Source of the DNA: DASSFG01 sp035547915
GTDB lineage: Bacteria; Planctomycetota; Planctomycetia; Pirellulales; JAICIG01
Reading direction: 5' to 3'
Length of the DNA: 35,205 bases
Assembly: GCA_035547915.1 (NCBI GenBank)
Contig: DASZTS010000129.1
Location: 1 to 35,205 of the forward strand
Shown here: in pieces, positions 24,210 to 32,982 of the stretch
Layout of the letters: the number at the start of each line of letters is the position of its first letter
Position numbering within the stretch: the first letter of the stretch is position 1
The notes under the pieces: generated by a model
The model's input: the letters and a program-made list of their open reading frames with translations, nothing else
What the model was told of the DNA's origin: nothing
Databases searched by the model: none
Program-made: the position numbers and the translations under genes

Positions 24210-27200
24210 CTACTTGCCGATCGACTGCAATCTATGGAGTTCGTCCCGTTCCTTGGGGCTCAATAGCTGGGCGGCGAGATTGTCGTCTAAGGCACGTTGG
24301 AGCATCGTCTGGGCGTCCTGGTTCTTGCCCTGACGTTGATAGCTCAATGCGAGGTGGAAGCGATAACGTGGACTGTCTGGCGGCATGGCCAAGGCCTCTT
24401 GAAAATTCGCCTCCGCCTCGGAGAACCGCTTCTGTTCGAGCATCACCCAACCCTTGGTGTCGAACAATTCCGGCTGGGCGCCGGCGATGGTGATGGCCCG
24501 CTCAACCAACTCCAGTGCTTCGCCGGCACTCCCGCGATCATCGGCCAGCAACATCGCCAGGTTGTTCATAGCCGCTACGTTGCGCGGCTCGAGTTGCAGA
24601 AACCGGCGCAGCAGGCGTTCAGCATCGTCTTCCTGATGTTGCATGAGCCGCCACGTGGCGAGTCCGAAGAGCAACCCCCGATCTTCCGGGTGTTGCGACA
24701 GTGCCTCGGCGAACACTGGCTCGGCGGCCGCGCGCTCTCGGGCAGTGGCGGAGCCGGCGGTGAACACCGCCGCGAGCGCCGACGCCGGGCCGGCCGATTT
24801 ATCGCTCGCCGCAGCTCGTTGGCAGAGCTCGATCGCCTCTGGCGAGCGCCCGTGCCTGGCCAGCCAGGTCGCCAGAGGACGGTAGGCGGCGGCCGAAACG
24901 TCGAGCGCTTGACGATAGCAGTCTTCGGCCAGCTCCTGCATGCCGAGTGTGTCGTACAGGCCGGCCACCATCAGCAGTCGTTGCGCCTTACGGGCCGAGT
25001 CGGTGGTGGGGAGCGGCTGCGCCAGGAACTGGTCGACCAGGGCGGGCACTTCGGCGCCGCGCTCGATCAGTTGCAACCAGCGAGCGCGCAGGCTGAGCGT
25101 GCGAAAATTCTTCTTTTCGGGTTCGAGCGACGCGAGCTGATCGAGGATCTGCGGCAGGCGCGTGGGCGACGAAGTCCGGCCCTTGCCGGCATTACGCAAC
25201 AAATGATCGGCATAGGCCGCCAGGTGCGCCGGGTCGGGCTGCCCCTGTTGCACCAGCGATTCCAATTGTTCGCGCGCTTTCTCGATCTCACCCTGCGCCT
25301 CGTAAAGACGGGACAGCAACAAGCGATCGAGTGGCGCGATAGAGCGACTCACCACCAACGATTCAAGCACTTGCTGCGCCTGCTTGCGCGATCGTGAGCC
25401 GCCGCGTCGCAAGAGGAGAACCGCGCGGAGCCGTTGGTCGGCCACGTCGGGCATGCCCTGCGAGCTGTTCGCATCGAGCAACTGCCAAACTTCGTTCATC
25501 TCTTGTTCGCTGGAGCTACGCAGGGCGAGGAGGGCCGCCAACTTGCGAACGGCCGTCGGCTCGCCCGGTTCGAGCTTGACCGCGTGGCGCAGATATTTCT
25601 CGGCCCGCTCGGGTTCGCTGCGGAAGAAGAAATCGCCCGCTTGCACGAGCACGCCGACGCGATCAGGGTTGGCATCCACCGCTTCCAGATAGAGCTTTCT
25701 GGCCTGTTTGTCGTCACCCAGCAAGGCATACCCTTGAGCCAGGAAAAACGCCTTGTCTTTGTCGCCGAGGAAGTCGTCACCGGCCACCTGCGCGAGGGTC
25801 TCACGCGACCGCTCCACCTGGCCGGTCGTATGGTAGAAGGCCAACAAGGCCGACCAGATGCGCGAGTCGCGGGGAGCCAACTCTTGGGCTCGCTTCAACT
25901 CGGCTTCGGCTTCGTCGACCTGCCGCTGGCGGGCAGGAGCCTCGGTGGGCATGCCCAGGGCTAATAGTTGCCCGTACCGCAAGTGGCTCATGGCGTCATT
26001 CGGATTGCGGTGGACCTCGGCGGCGGCCAATCGTACAGCGCGGCCGAGGTTGCCCTGACTGACGTCGGCGGCAACGGCCAGCGAGACGAGCTCTTGCGGC
26101 ACGTCGTCCGCTTCGCGGAGCCGGTCGATCAGCGCGGCGGCCTCGGAGATGCGGTGACATCGAAACAAGAGCGAAATCAACTCCTGATAAAGTTGCACGC
26201 GACGCTCGCCGAGACGCAGGGCCTCAAAATAGGCTTCGACGGCCGCTTCGTCATCCGGCTTCGTGCCGAGCTGTGCCAACCGACCTTTAAGTAGATAAGT
26301 GGGCGCCCAGTAGGGACGCACGCGCTCGAGCTGCTGGCCGAGCGACCGGGCCTCAACGATTAGCGGATCGCGCTTGGCCGGATCGACCTGCTGCAGGGCC
26401 TCACCGATCAGTCGTTGAGCCCGATAAAATTGCCAGCCCGACTGGCCATCGATCTTCTCCAGCTCTTGCAGGAGCATTTCCTGCTTCTGAGCTTCGTTCC
26501 AATCGCCCGTTTCCAGCGCCATCTCCGCGAGTAGTTCCAGGGGCCGCACATCATCGACCGCGCTCTGCGAAACGGTTACCAGTTCCTGCCTCCCTTCCTC
26601 GCGTTTGCCGCGATACAGGTAAATCAGCGCCAAGCGATAGCGTGCGATGTTCCGCTCGGCGGGGGAAAGCATAGACAGCGCCGCCGCCAGAAGTTTCTCG
26701 GCGTCGTCGCCGCGGTTACGACGCAGCAGCAACTCGCACTTGAGCAGCGTTCCGGGCAGTGCGGCCTGCTCACTCGTAAGCTTTTCGGCGATGCGGTCGG
26801 CGTCGTCGTGCCGGCCCAGCCGTTCGTATAATCGCGCGAGTCGTACCGTCAGGCCGGGTGCTTCGACAATCTTTTCCTCGACGCTTTCCAGCATCCCGTT
26901 CGCCAGGTCGAACTCGCCCTTGGCGAGTTCGTATTCGGCACGCAGAAGTTGCAGCGAGGCCGAATCGTGCAGAGACCCCTGAGCGTAATTAAAGGCCTGT
27001 CGCACAGCGGACCAATCTCGCTTCGAACGGGGCAAACGCATCTGCTGGCGGTAGAGGGCGCTGGCGACGGCCTCCACGGCTCGGGGCGGAACGCTGTCTA
27101 ACGCGAGCGCGTCCTGATACTGCCGGGCTGCCTCATCGAGCCAGCCCGCGTTGTCCCAGGCCTCGGCGGCCGCCAAACGCAAGGCGGCCTGTTGCGGCTG

Positions 27201-28673
27201 CAGATCGGCCGCCGCCTGATAGGCGAGTGCCGCTTGGTCCCATTGGCCCAACGTGGCATAGCAGATGCCCAGTTGCATCTGCGTGCGTGCGTCCGTGGCG
27301 GTCTTTTGCTCGTAGGCCGCGCCCCCTTGTCGCAACATGAGGACGCGCTTGAGCACCGGAATCGCCGTGAGATAGTCCTTTTGCCGCAGGAGCAACTCCG
27401 CCCTCAGCGATTGAATCATCGCCAGCCATTCCGTCTGCTCGCCACCGAACAAGAGCGCGGCCTGCGATTGCATCGTGTCGAGAAGAGTCCGCGCCTCTAC
27501 GAACTCGTCGAGTTCGATGCGCAGCGAAGTGAGCTGGGCTTGCAAAGGCAATCTATTGTCGCCGATATGCTCTAGGCCATGGTTCAGCAGTCTTACGGCT
27601 GCCGACAAGTCACCTTCACCCCGGTATACCTGACTGAGGAGCAGGTAGCCGCGCGGCTTGTCCGGTGCAACGTCGACGGCCTGCTTGAAATATTGGATGG
27701 CCGTCTTGGCATCGCCCTTTTCCTGCCCTGCCAAGCCCGCCGCCAGGAAGACGGCCGGGTCATGCAGTTCCTTGCCCCGTTCGTCGGCCAATTCGAGGGC
27801 CCACTTCAGGTCGGCCTCGCCACCCGGTAGATCGAACTCGCTACGGTACGCGTTGCGGGCGACCAAGGCGGCCACTTTGTCGTGGCCCGTCTCGACCAGT
27901 TTGTCCATCACGGCATCGGCCAGCTTGGCTCGTTCGTCGGCCGAGGGATGCTTTAATTCCAACCGGTAGAGGCGGGCGAGCCGGGCAGCAATCGTGTCGT
28001 CTCCCGGGTCAGCATGGTTGGCCGATTCGAAAGCCTGCTTGACGTTGATCAGTGACTTCTCTTTTTTCAATTCCCATTGAGCGTAAAGAGCCAACGCGCG
28101 GTACTTGAGACCCACCGCGTCGGAGGGTGCGTTTTTGAGCAGCGAGTTAGCGTGCTCCAGGGCGGCCACGCTATCCCCCATCTCGAAGGTCAGGGCAAGA
28201 TGGCGCCGACGGGGCTCGGCTTCATTGGGAGCGATCGCCACCGCCGCGGCGAACAGTTGCAGCGCCTTGTACTTTTGCGCCGGGCTCGACGCGACCCGAT
28301 CGAAGTCCTGGGCCAGGCGCATCCGAGCAGGGCCATGGTGGGGATTGAGCGCCAAAAAGCGTTTCAGAGTGTCGGCCGCGGCACTCCACTGCTTCTCGGC
28401 TTCCTGCTGGTCGGCACGCTTCAACAGAGCATTTGCGTTGCCCTCCACCACGTGGTCGTGCCAAGCATAGATTCCAACCGTCAGGACGAAGGCCAGCACC
28501 AGCGACCACAGCAGCGCCCCATAGTTGACGACCCAGCGACGTGTCGGCACCATCCGCCGGAGTTTCATTTTCTCCGGCGCGTTTTCCGAACGAGGCGCCG
28601 GTGTCTCAGCCGCCGAACCGGGCGCAGCCGCTGGTCTGGGGAGTGTCGCGGAGTGTGAAATAGGATTCGTCAT
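24210..28673 (-). CDS. Giant TPR-repeat membrane protein of the exosortase/EPS locus
   Basis: The frame is open to 29315 but the true start is the ATG at 28671-28673 (MTNPISHSATLPRP), 50 bp after the kinase stop. The 1,487 residues comprise a Pro/Ala-rich cytoplasmic tail (1-48), one membrane helix (about 51-70), and roughly 1,400 residues of tandem 34-residue helix pairs. Examples are AALAYQAAADLQPQQAALRLAAAEAWDNAGW and the final RFHLALSYQRQGKNQDAQTMLQRAL. It is much longer than the TPR proteins (PrsT/BcsC-like) I know from PEP-CTERM loci. It probably forms a periplasmic scaffold bridging polymer export and outer layers. It has no catalytic motif and no outer-membrane barrel that I can see. 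Confidence 0.88.
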   Translation of the reverse strand: MTNPISHSATLPRPAAAPGSAAETPAPRSENAPEKMKLRRMVPTRRWVVNYGALLWSLVLAFVLTVGIYAWHDHVVEGNANALLKRADQQEAEKQWSAAADTLKRFLALNPHHGPARMRLAQDFDRVASSPAQKYKALQLFAAAVAIAPNEAEPRRRHLALTFEMGDSVAALEHANSLLKNAPSDAVGLKYRALALYAQWELKKEKSLINVKQAFESANHADPGDDTIAARLARLYRLELKHPSADERAKLADAVMDKLVETGHDKVAALVARNAYRSEFDLPGGEADLKWALELADERGKELHDPAVFLAAGLAGQEKGDAKTAIQYFKQAVDVAPDKPRGYLLLSQVYRGEGDLSAAVRLLNHGLEHIGDNRLPLQAQLTSLRIELDEFVEARTLLDTMQSQAALLFGGEQTEWLAMIQSLRAELLLRQKDYLTAIPVLKRVLMLRQGGAAYEQKTATDARTQMQLGICYATLGQWDQAALAYQAAADLQPQQAALRLAAAEAWDNAGWLDEAARQYQDALALDSVPPRAVEAVASALYRQQMRLPRSKRDWSAVRQAFNYAQGSLHDSASLQLLRAEYELAKGEFDLANGMLESVEEKIVEAPGLTVRLARLYERLGRHDDADRIAEKLTSEQAALPGTLLKCELLLRRNRGDDAEKLLAAALSMLSPAERNIARYRLALIYLYRGKREEGRQELVTVSQSAVDDVRPLELLAEMALETGDWNEAQKQEMLLQELEKIDGQSGWQFYRAQRLIGEALQQVDPAKRDPLIVEARSLGQQLERVRPYWAPTYLLKGRLAQLGTKPDDEAAVEAYFEALRLGERRVQLYQELISLLFRCHRISEAAALIDRLREADDVPQELVSLAVAADVSQGNLGRAVRLAAAEVHRNPNDAMSHLRYGQLLALGMPTEAPARQRQVDEAEAELKRAQELAPRDSRIWSALLAFYHTTGQVERSRETLAQVAGDDFLGDKDKAFFLAQGYALLGDDKQARKLYLEAVDANPDRVGVLVQAGDFFFRSEPERAEKYLRHAVKLEPGEPTAVRKLAALLALRSSSEQEMNEVWQLLDANSSQGMPDVADQRLRAVLLLRRGGSRSRKQAQQVLESLVVSRSIAPLDRLLLSRLYEAQGEIEKAREQLESLVQQGQPDPAHLAAYADHLLRNAGKGRTSSPTRLPQILDQLASLEPEKKNFRTLSLRARWLQLIERGAEVPALVDQFLAQPLPTTDSARKAQRLLMVAGLYDTLGMQELAEDCYRQALDVSAAAYRPLATWLARHGRSPEAIELCQRAAASDKSAGPASALAAVFTAGSATARERAAAEPVFAEALSQHPEDRGLLFGLATWRLMQHQEDDAERLLRRFLQLEPRNVAAMNNLAMLLADDRGSAGEALELVERAITIAGAQPELFDTKGWVMLEQKRFSEAEANFQEALAMPPDSPRYRFHLALSYQRQGKNQDAQTMLQRALDDNLAAQLLSPKERDELHRLQSIGK

Positions 28674-28723
28674 GCCAGGGTGGGTTGGCTGCGGACGTGA
28701 TGTTGCGGCACCCCAAGCCTTGC

Positions 28724-31075
28724 CTATGCCGATTCGACGTTGCCTTCGCTGTCTGCCGTAAAGTCGTGCGTCGGACCGCACTTGCTGATTTGCTCGCGAG
28801 AGCCGTCGGAATAGTCGCGATAGCGCTCGTGGCCGTAGCCGTAGCCGCCGTACTTGTAAGCCCAGGAGCGCGTGGGAAGGCCGTTGATGACCGTCCCGAT
28901 GAGCCGTACACCGGCAACCGACAAGCGATGGCAGGCCAGGCGAAACTGAGGGCCGCGACTGAAATCTCTCATCGTACAAACAAGGGCCCCCTCGGCGGCG
29001 CTGGCGATGACCATCGCCTCGCTGGCGGCCAGCACGGGCGGAGTATCGATAATCACGTAGCGATAGGCCGAGGAAAGGCTCTTCAGCAGGCTGGCGAAAT
29101 CTCCCCTTTGCAGCAATCCGTGGGGGCTGCTCGTCAAGCGCCCCGCTGGGATAAAATGCACCTGACCACCTGATGTTTCGATGATGGCTTGGGGAACCTG
29201 CCGCTGGCCGGCCAACACATCGACGAGCCCCGGTTCCAGCGGCGTACCGAACACCTCGTGCAGGCTGGGACAGCGCATGTCGCCATCGATCAGCAAAATC
29301 GGTTCGCGGGTACACTTGGCCAGGCTGCTGGCCAAAGCCGACGCCAAGCTCGTCTTGCCTTCGCGGCTAACGGCACTGGTAATCGCCAGCGAGCGGAGAT
29401 CACGCACCTCAGGCGAGAGCATGATGGCCAGCCGCAGGGCGTCCACGCTTTCCTCGAAGGTCATCCGTTCGCGCACGTAGCGCCCATCCGCGGCCGCGCC
29501 CGCGGCGGACCATCGAGTCGGAAGCATCGAGATTTCGCCCAACACGGGCACATTGACTTCCTGTGCCAATTGCTGTGCATCATGTATCCGACGGGTCCAC
29601 CGCTCCCAACTAATGGCTAGCCCGAACGGAATCAGAAAGGCGGTGAGGCAGGCCAGGCCGAGACGCTTGAAGGGCACCAGTTCGAGAGGCTTGGTGGGCG
29701 GCTCAGCCCGCTTCAGTGGCGTGGCCCGTGAAGGCGCGCTCATCTCGGTTTGCAGTTGCACGATGCGGTCCGAGATCCGGTGAAATACATCCTGGGCTCG
29801 CTCCAATTCGGCACGGGCGAAATCGAGATCGACGGACTTGTCCCCCAGCCGGTCCAACTTTTTTCGTTGGTCGGTGATGCGATCGAACCAGATTTGCTCC
29901 AGCGTCCGCTGGTTCTCGATGTTGGTCTTTAGCTCAGCGATTTGCTGCGCGCGGCTCGCGGACAACCGAAAGCGCAGGTCCTCCGCGACTTTCGGCTGCA
30001 GGCTTTCCACGGCACTTTGGATCGACCTCTCCAGGTCCGCGGCTTCCCGCTCCATGCGCTGTGCGTCGGCGTCGTTCGGATTCCGGGATCGCCGTCGGTG
30101 CTCTAGTAGCCGCGACTGGACGATCGCCAGTTGCGTCTTGAGGGTTTTGATTTGCTGATGGTCATCCACGGCCGCGGCCAAGTCGGCCGGCGGGGCTTCG
30201 GACGTGTGCTCTTGGGATTCCTCGGCCACCTTGAGCTTGGCTTCTAGCACCGCCCGCTCCACCTCGGCGGCCGTTCGCTTGTCTTCCAGGCCGGCGAGCG
30301 GATTCTGTTGTACGATGACGTGCTCCTCGTGATGCAGAAGACTCGGATCGTCTTCCGTCGCCGTCTTGGTCAGCAGCCGCACGCGATCCTGGAAACCGCG
30401 CACTTCCTCGGCCCGGCGGGCCTTTTCCTCTTTCAGCAGTTCCACGACCCGTTTGGTACCCTCGCTGACATTCGTCGTGTGTAGCGAGAGATAGGCATCC
30501 ATGATGGCGTTGGCCACGAGTGCCGCCACCTCTGGCCTACCGGCACGAAACGTGATTTCGCAGAGCTCCGACCGCCCCAGATAGGCCGCTTTGAGTCCCT
30601 TTTTGAGCCAGCTCAAAGCCGACTCGGCGCGGCCGTCGACGGAATTAGCCACATCGGGTTGGGTGGCGACACGAGACAACACCACCGCGCTGCGGATGGT
30701 CTGCAACTGCGTTTCGCTGAAGACATGCGAGTTGTCTTCCTGTTGAAAGGCGATAACGATCGGCCGCGATTTGATCTCCAAGAAGGCCGTCGCTTCATAG
30801 GTGGGTACAAACGTCAGCCATACGATGGCGGCTGCCACGACGGCGAGCACAAAGCCCGTGGCCGTGCACTTCCATCCCCAACGACGGAGCACAAGCCGGG
30901 CATCGCCCATGCTAAAGGCCGCACCCTGGCCCGGCGTCGGCGAAGCGGATCCTGCGCCCTGGTGACCCGGATAGCCGGAATAACCGATGACGGCGGGAAG
31001 TTTGCTGGTTGAACTCGTTGTGGCCGCTGGCATGGGCCCAGAGTTTTGCCTGTCTGAATTGTCGGCGGAGGACAT
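28724..31075 (-). CDS. Wzc-type polysaccharide co-polymerase and BY-kinase
   Basis: This 783-residue protein starts at an ATG (31075; a GTG at 31087 is the alternative). Two membrane helices (about 70-91 and 475-490) flank a long periplasmic region with a Wzz-type N-part and extended coiled coil (about 205-450). The cytoplasmic BY-kinase domain has Walker A SAVSREGKTS, Walker A' LLIDGDMRCP and Walker B YVIIDTPP. A C-terminal tyrosine cluster (six Tyr between residues 740 and 755, YKYGGYGYGHERYRDY) is the autophosphorylation target. It controls chain length and export through cycles of phosphorylation. No Wza-type outer-membrane partner or Wzb-type phosphatase is encoded in the window. Confidence 0.93.
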   Translation of the reverse strand: MSSADNSDRQNSGPMPAATTSSTSKLPAVIGYSGYPGHQGAGSASPTPGQGAAFSMGDARLVLRRWGWKCTATGFVLAVVAAAIVWLTFVPTYEATAFLEIKSRPIVIAFQQEDNSHVFSETQLQTIRSAVVLSRVATQPDVANSVDGRAESALSWLKKGLKAAYLGRSELCEITFRAGRPEVAALVANAIMDAYLSLHTTNVSEGTKRVVELLKEEKARRAEEVRGFQDRVRLLTKTATEDDPSLLHHEEHVIVQQNPLAGLEDKRTAAEVERAVLEAKLKVAEESQEHTSEAPPADLAAAVDDHQQIKTLKTQLAIVQSRLLEHRRRSRNPNDADAQRMEREAADLERSIQSAVESLQPKVAEDLRFRLSASRAQQIAELKTNIENQRTLEQIWFDRITDQRKKLDRLGDKSVDLDFARAELERAQDVFHRISDRIVQLQTEMSAPSRATPLKRAEPPTKPLELVPFKRLGLACLTAFLIPFGLAISWERWTRRIHDAQQLAQEVNVPVLGEISMLPTRWSAAGAAADGRYVRERMTFEESVDALRLAIMLSPEVRDLRSLAITSAVSREGKTSLASALASSLAKCTREPILLIDGDMRCPSLHEVFGTPLEPGLVDVLAGQRQVPQAIIETSGGQVHFIPAGRLTSSPHGLLQRGDFASLLKSLSSAYRYVIIDTPPVLAASEAMVIASAAEGALVCTMRDFSRGPQFRLACHRLSVAGVRLIGTVINGLPTRSWAYKYGGYGYGHERYRDYSDGSREQISKCGPTHDFTADSEGNVESA

Positions 31076-31171
31076 CAAGCTACCCACTCATTGACAAGGG
31101 CGATTGCCGCCGCGCAAACGGACCGGATCGTCCGCAGTGGCGGCACCCAAACGGAGAAGTTGCGTCTATCT

Positions 31172-32206
31172 TTATCGTGCCGCTTGCGGGCACAGCAATT
31201 CCCGGGCGGACACGGTTTCGACTTGGACGAAGAGCAACGCCAAGTACCGCAGCAGGGCGCACATCAAACAGCCGGCCACGGGCAGCATCATCCACCCCGC
31301 CAAGTCGTGCGCGAAGACATCCGCTGCATGACTCGAAACAAATTCGTGAGTCAATCCAGTGGCGACGATGCGCAGGGCATTGGTAATGAGCGCGATCGGC
31401 AGTGCAGCGGCCAGCAGAATGAGCTTGATCCACCACGGCCTGTCGATCAGCACGCAGTAGGCGTAGGCCAAGGCCAGGATCGACATGAAAATCCGCAGCC
31501 CGCTACAAGCCTCGGCCACCATCAGCCGGGTATCGTTGATCAGTACCATGTTACCTTCCGAGATGGCAGGCTGTCCCAGGCACTGCAAGATCCAGCAACT
31601 CGCGACCGTGGCGATCCGCTGTAACGGCAGACTCAACAGACCCTCGGCACGGAATGGCAGGGGAATCATGAACACCAGGAAGCCGATCGCCGGGGCGCAA
31701 TATCGCAGCATGTGCAACCCACCTAGCAGCCAGCAGGCACCAGCCAGCCACAAGAGCATCGACCAGCCTTCGAGCGCCTCAACGTACCACAAGGCGCCGG
31801 CGATCCTCAGGCCGACGCTACAGGCGATCAGCAACAAACTCCCCAGCGACAGCCAGCCCTTCGGCACCGGGCAGGAGGCACGGCGCACCCAAAGAAAAGC
31901 GAGAGCCACCGGCCCGACCAAGTATCCATGCGAATAATCCGCCTCTTGTCCCCAGGCTCGCCACAAGTTGCCGAAGACGGGCCAGTACGACCAGAAGAAG
32001 AGCGGAATCAGCAGCAGCGCCAGCCAGCGGGTTCGGTCAGGCAAGGCTCGTTCTTCACCGCGAATCGGCGGGGATTCCAGACGTCGTGCCCAAGCGGCTA
32101 GCGCTGTTCTTGCTCCGAGCGACAGCGCCACCAGTTTCTCCGGCGACGAAGGGGCATCTAGGCGCTCCGAACGTCTTCGTCGATGTTTCTGGTTGTGGCG
32201 CGGCAT
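31172..32206 (-). CDS. Exosortase (possibly XrtU-type)
   Basis: The 344-residue protein has a basic N-terminal tail of about 60 residues and then about eight hydrophobic segments. Typical features are ADYSHGYLVGPVALAFLWVRR near the start of the domain and the three transpeptidase-type active-site residues: cysteine in VAEACSGLRI (about C234), arginine in ITNALRIVATGL (about R279) and histidine in FAHDLAGW (about H300). Exosortases cut and probably re-attach PEP-CTERM-type proteins at the cell surface. The ATG at 32206 is preferred over a TTG at 32242; neither has a clear ribosome site. First gene of the minus-strand block. The XrtU name, used for planctomycete types, is a guess. Confidence 0.92.
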   Translation of the reverse strand: MPRHNQKHRRRRSERLDAPSSPEKLVALSLGARTALAAWARRLESPPIRGEERALPDRTRWLALLLIPLFFWSYWPVFGNLWRAWGQEADYSHGYLVGPVALAFLWVRRASCPVPKGWLSLGSLLLIACSVGLRIAGALWYVEALEGWSMLLWLAGACWLLGGLHMLRYCAPAIGFLVFMIPLPFRAEGLLSLPLQRIATVASCWILQCLGQPAISEGNMVLINDTRLMVAEACSGLRIFMSILALAYAYCVLIDRPWWIKLILLAAALPIALITNALRIVATGLTHEFVSSHAADVFAHDLAGWMMLPVAGCLMCALLRYLALLFVQVETVSARELLCPQAAR

Positions 32207-32283
32207 CAGGTATTGAGCGGCCAGGAGTGGAGCCGGGCACAAGAAAGGTGCCGTCGGCGCGGACTCCGTCCCGGTGGGTCAAA

Positions 32284-32303
32284 TCGAGCCAAGCTCGGCT
32301 CGA
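32284..32303. promoter_or_regulatory. 20-bp near-perfect palindrome upstream of exosortase operon
   Basis: TCGAGCCAAGCTCGGCTCGA reads the same on both strands in nine of ten base pairs. It lies 78 bp upstream of the exosortase ATG. Its symmetry without a long loop suggests a binding site for a dimeric regulator rather than a transcript hairpin, although an RNA stem could form too. Which regulator binds is unknown. Confidence 0.45.
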
Positions 32304-32424
32304 AGCCCTTGAACAGCCTCCTCAGCAAAGGCGACTGTTTCGTTGGTGCGGCAAGCATCTTTGACCGCCAACCAACTCACCGGCCCGGTTCGGAATGCTG
32401 GCCCGTCGCGACGTGAACGTCGCC

Positions 32425-32625
32425 TCAATTCACCGCCATCCGAACCGGATTTCCATCCGGTCTGTACAAGCCTATCCGTCCTCGCGTCCGTGTCAAGTAA
32501 ACCCCTTGCAATAAATTCCGCATCTCATTGAACCGTTGATAACGGTCGCGAACGCTTTCGTCGCGAGTGGCAGCAAACTGGCCCGGACACGTGCACTCGT
32601 TCCAGCCTTTGGCCAGACAGCCCAT
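32425..32625 (-). CDS. Doubtful 66-residue ORF in the divergent region
   Basis: I do not recognise this product. A minus-strand ATG at 32625 opens 66 codons beginning MGCLAKGWNECTCPGQF and ending RPDGNPVRMAVN; the frame is open further upstream to 32727. The composition is reasonable for a small soluble protein, but there is no ribosome site and no homologue I can name. It could be a remnant gene or non-coding. A short perfect stem (ACCGGAT / ATCCGGT, 32444-32461) lies inside it. Confidence 0.2.
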   Translation of the reverse strand: MGCLAKGWNECTCPGQFAATRDESVRDRYQRFNEMRNLLQGVYLTRTRGRIGLYRPDGNPVRMAVN

Positions 32626-32730
32626 GATAGCGCTCCGGCCATGGGGATACTCGGTGCTCGCCGCCCGTTCGACGTCATCCGCCGGTGTCGTCTGCAAGAA
32701 CGACCGTCCAGAGGCCCCTCGATCCAACTG

Positions 32731-32751
32731 GTCAACGAAAAGTCAACGAAA
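32731..32751. repeat. Direct repeat GTCAACGAAA x2, one helical turn apart
   Basis: Two exact copies of GTCAACGAAA start at 32731 and 32742, so the period is 11 bp and both copies face the same side of the helix. They lie just upstream of a promoter-like sequence for the plus-strand protease gene, as expected for an activator or operator site. No regulator is identified. Confidence 0.4.
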
Positions 32752-32759
32752 CGGTTCGC

Positions 32760-32790
32760 TTGCCCTCGACCCTGCCAAGGACGATACAAT
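32760..32790 (+). promoter_or_regulatory. Possible sigma-70-like promoter of the metalloprotease gene
   Basis: TTGCCC (32760-32765) and TACAAT (32785-32790) resemble -35 and -10 boxes with a rather long 19-bp spacer. They lie about 190 bp upstream of the protease start and directly after the phased direct repeat. The match is moderate, and GC-rich planctomycete promoters are poorly defined, so this is tentative. Confidence 0.3.
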
Positions 32791-32982
32791 GATCGGCGAG
32801 CATCTGCTTGGCGGGCGAAGACCGGTCTCGACCCATGCGACCTGAGCGTTGGCGACAGGCTACCCCGACGGTGTTTCGTTTCTCAATTGCGACCTGGTCC
32901 CACTGACACGAGACGAACAGGGAGCGGCGCATACCAACAAGCGCACGTTGCGTTTCCGCTTCCGGACAGTTGATGGAGTTCG

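Larger units (their letters stand above)
32207..32982. promoter_or_regulatory. Divergent intergenic control region
   Basis: This stretch of about 780 bp lies between the exosortase start (minus) and the metalloprotease start (plus). It contains no gene I can defend strongly. It holds a 20-bp near-perfect palindrome close to the exosortase gene, a 10-bp direct repeat with 11-bp spacing, a promoter-like pair upstream of the protease, and one doubtful 66-codon minus-strand ORF. It probably carries the promoters of both transcription units, judged by position. Confidence 0.55.

Noticed and set aside
24297..25397. Long plus-strand open frame (366 codons) antisense to the TPR gene
   Set aside because: A mirror of the high-GC codon bias in the repeat gene; Gln/Arg/Gly-rich with no recognisable domain or ribosome site.
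28674..29315. N-terminal extension of the TPR protein frame
   Set aside because: It lies over the 3' end of the Wzc-type kinase gene in another frame; the natural start is the ATG at 28673 after the kinase stop.
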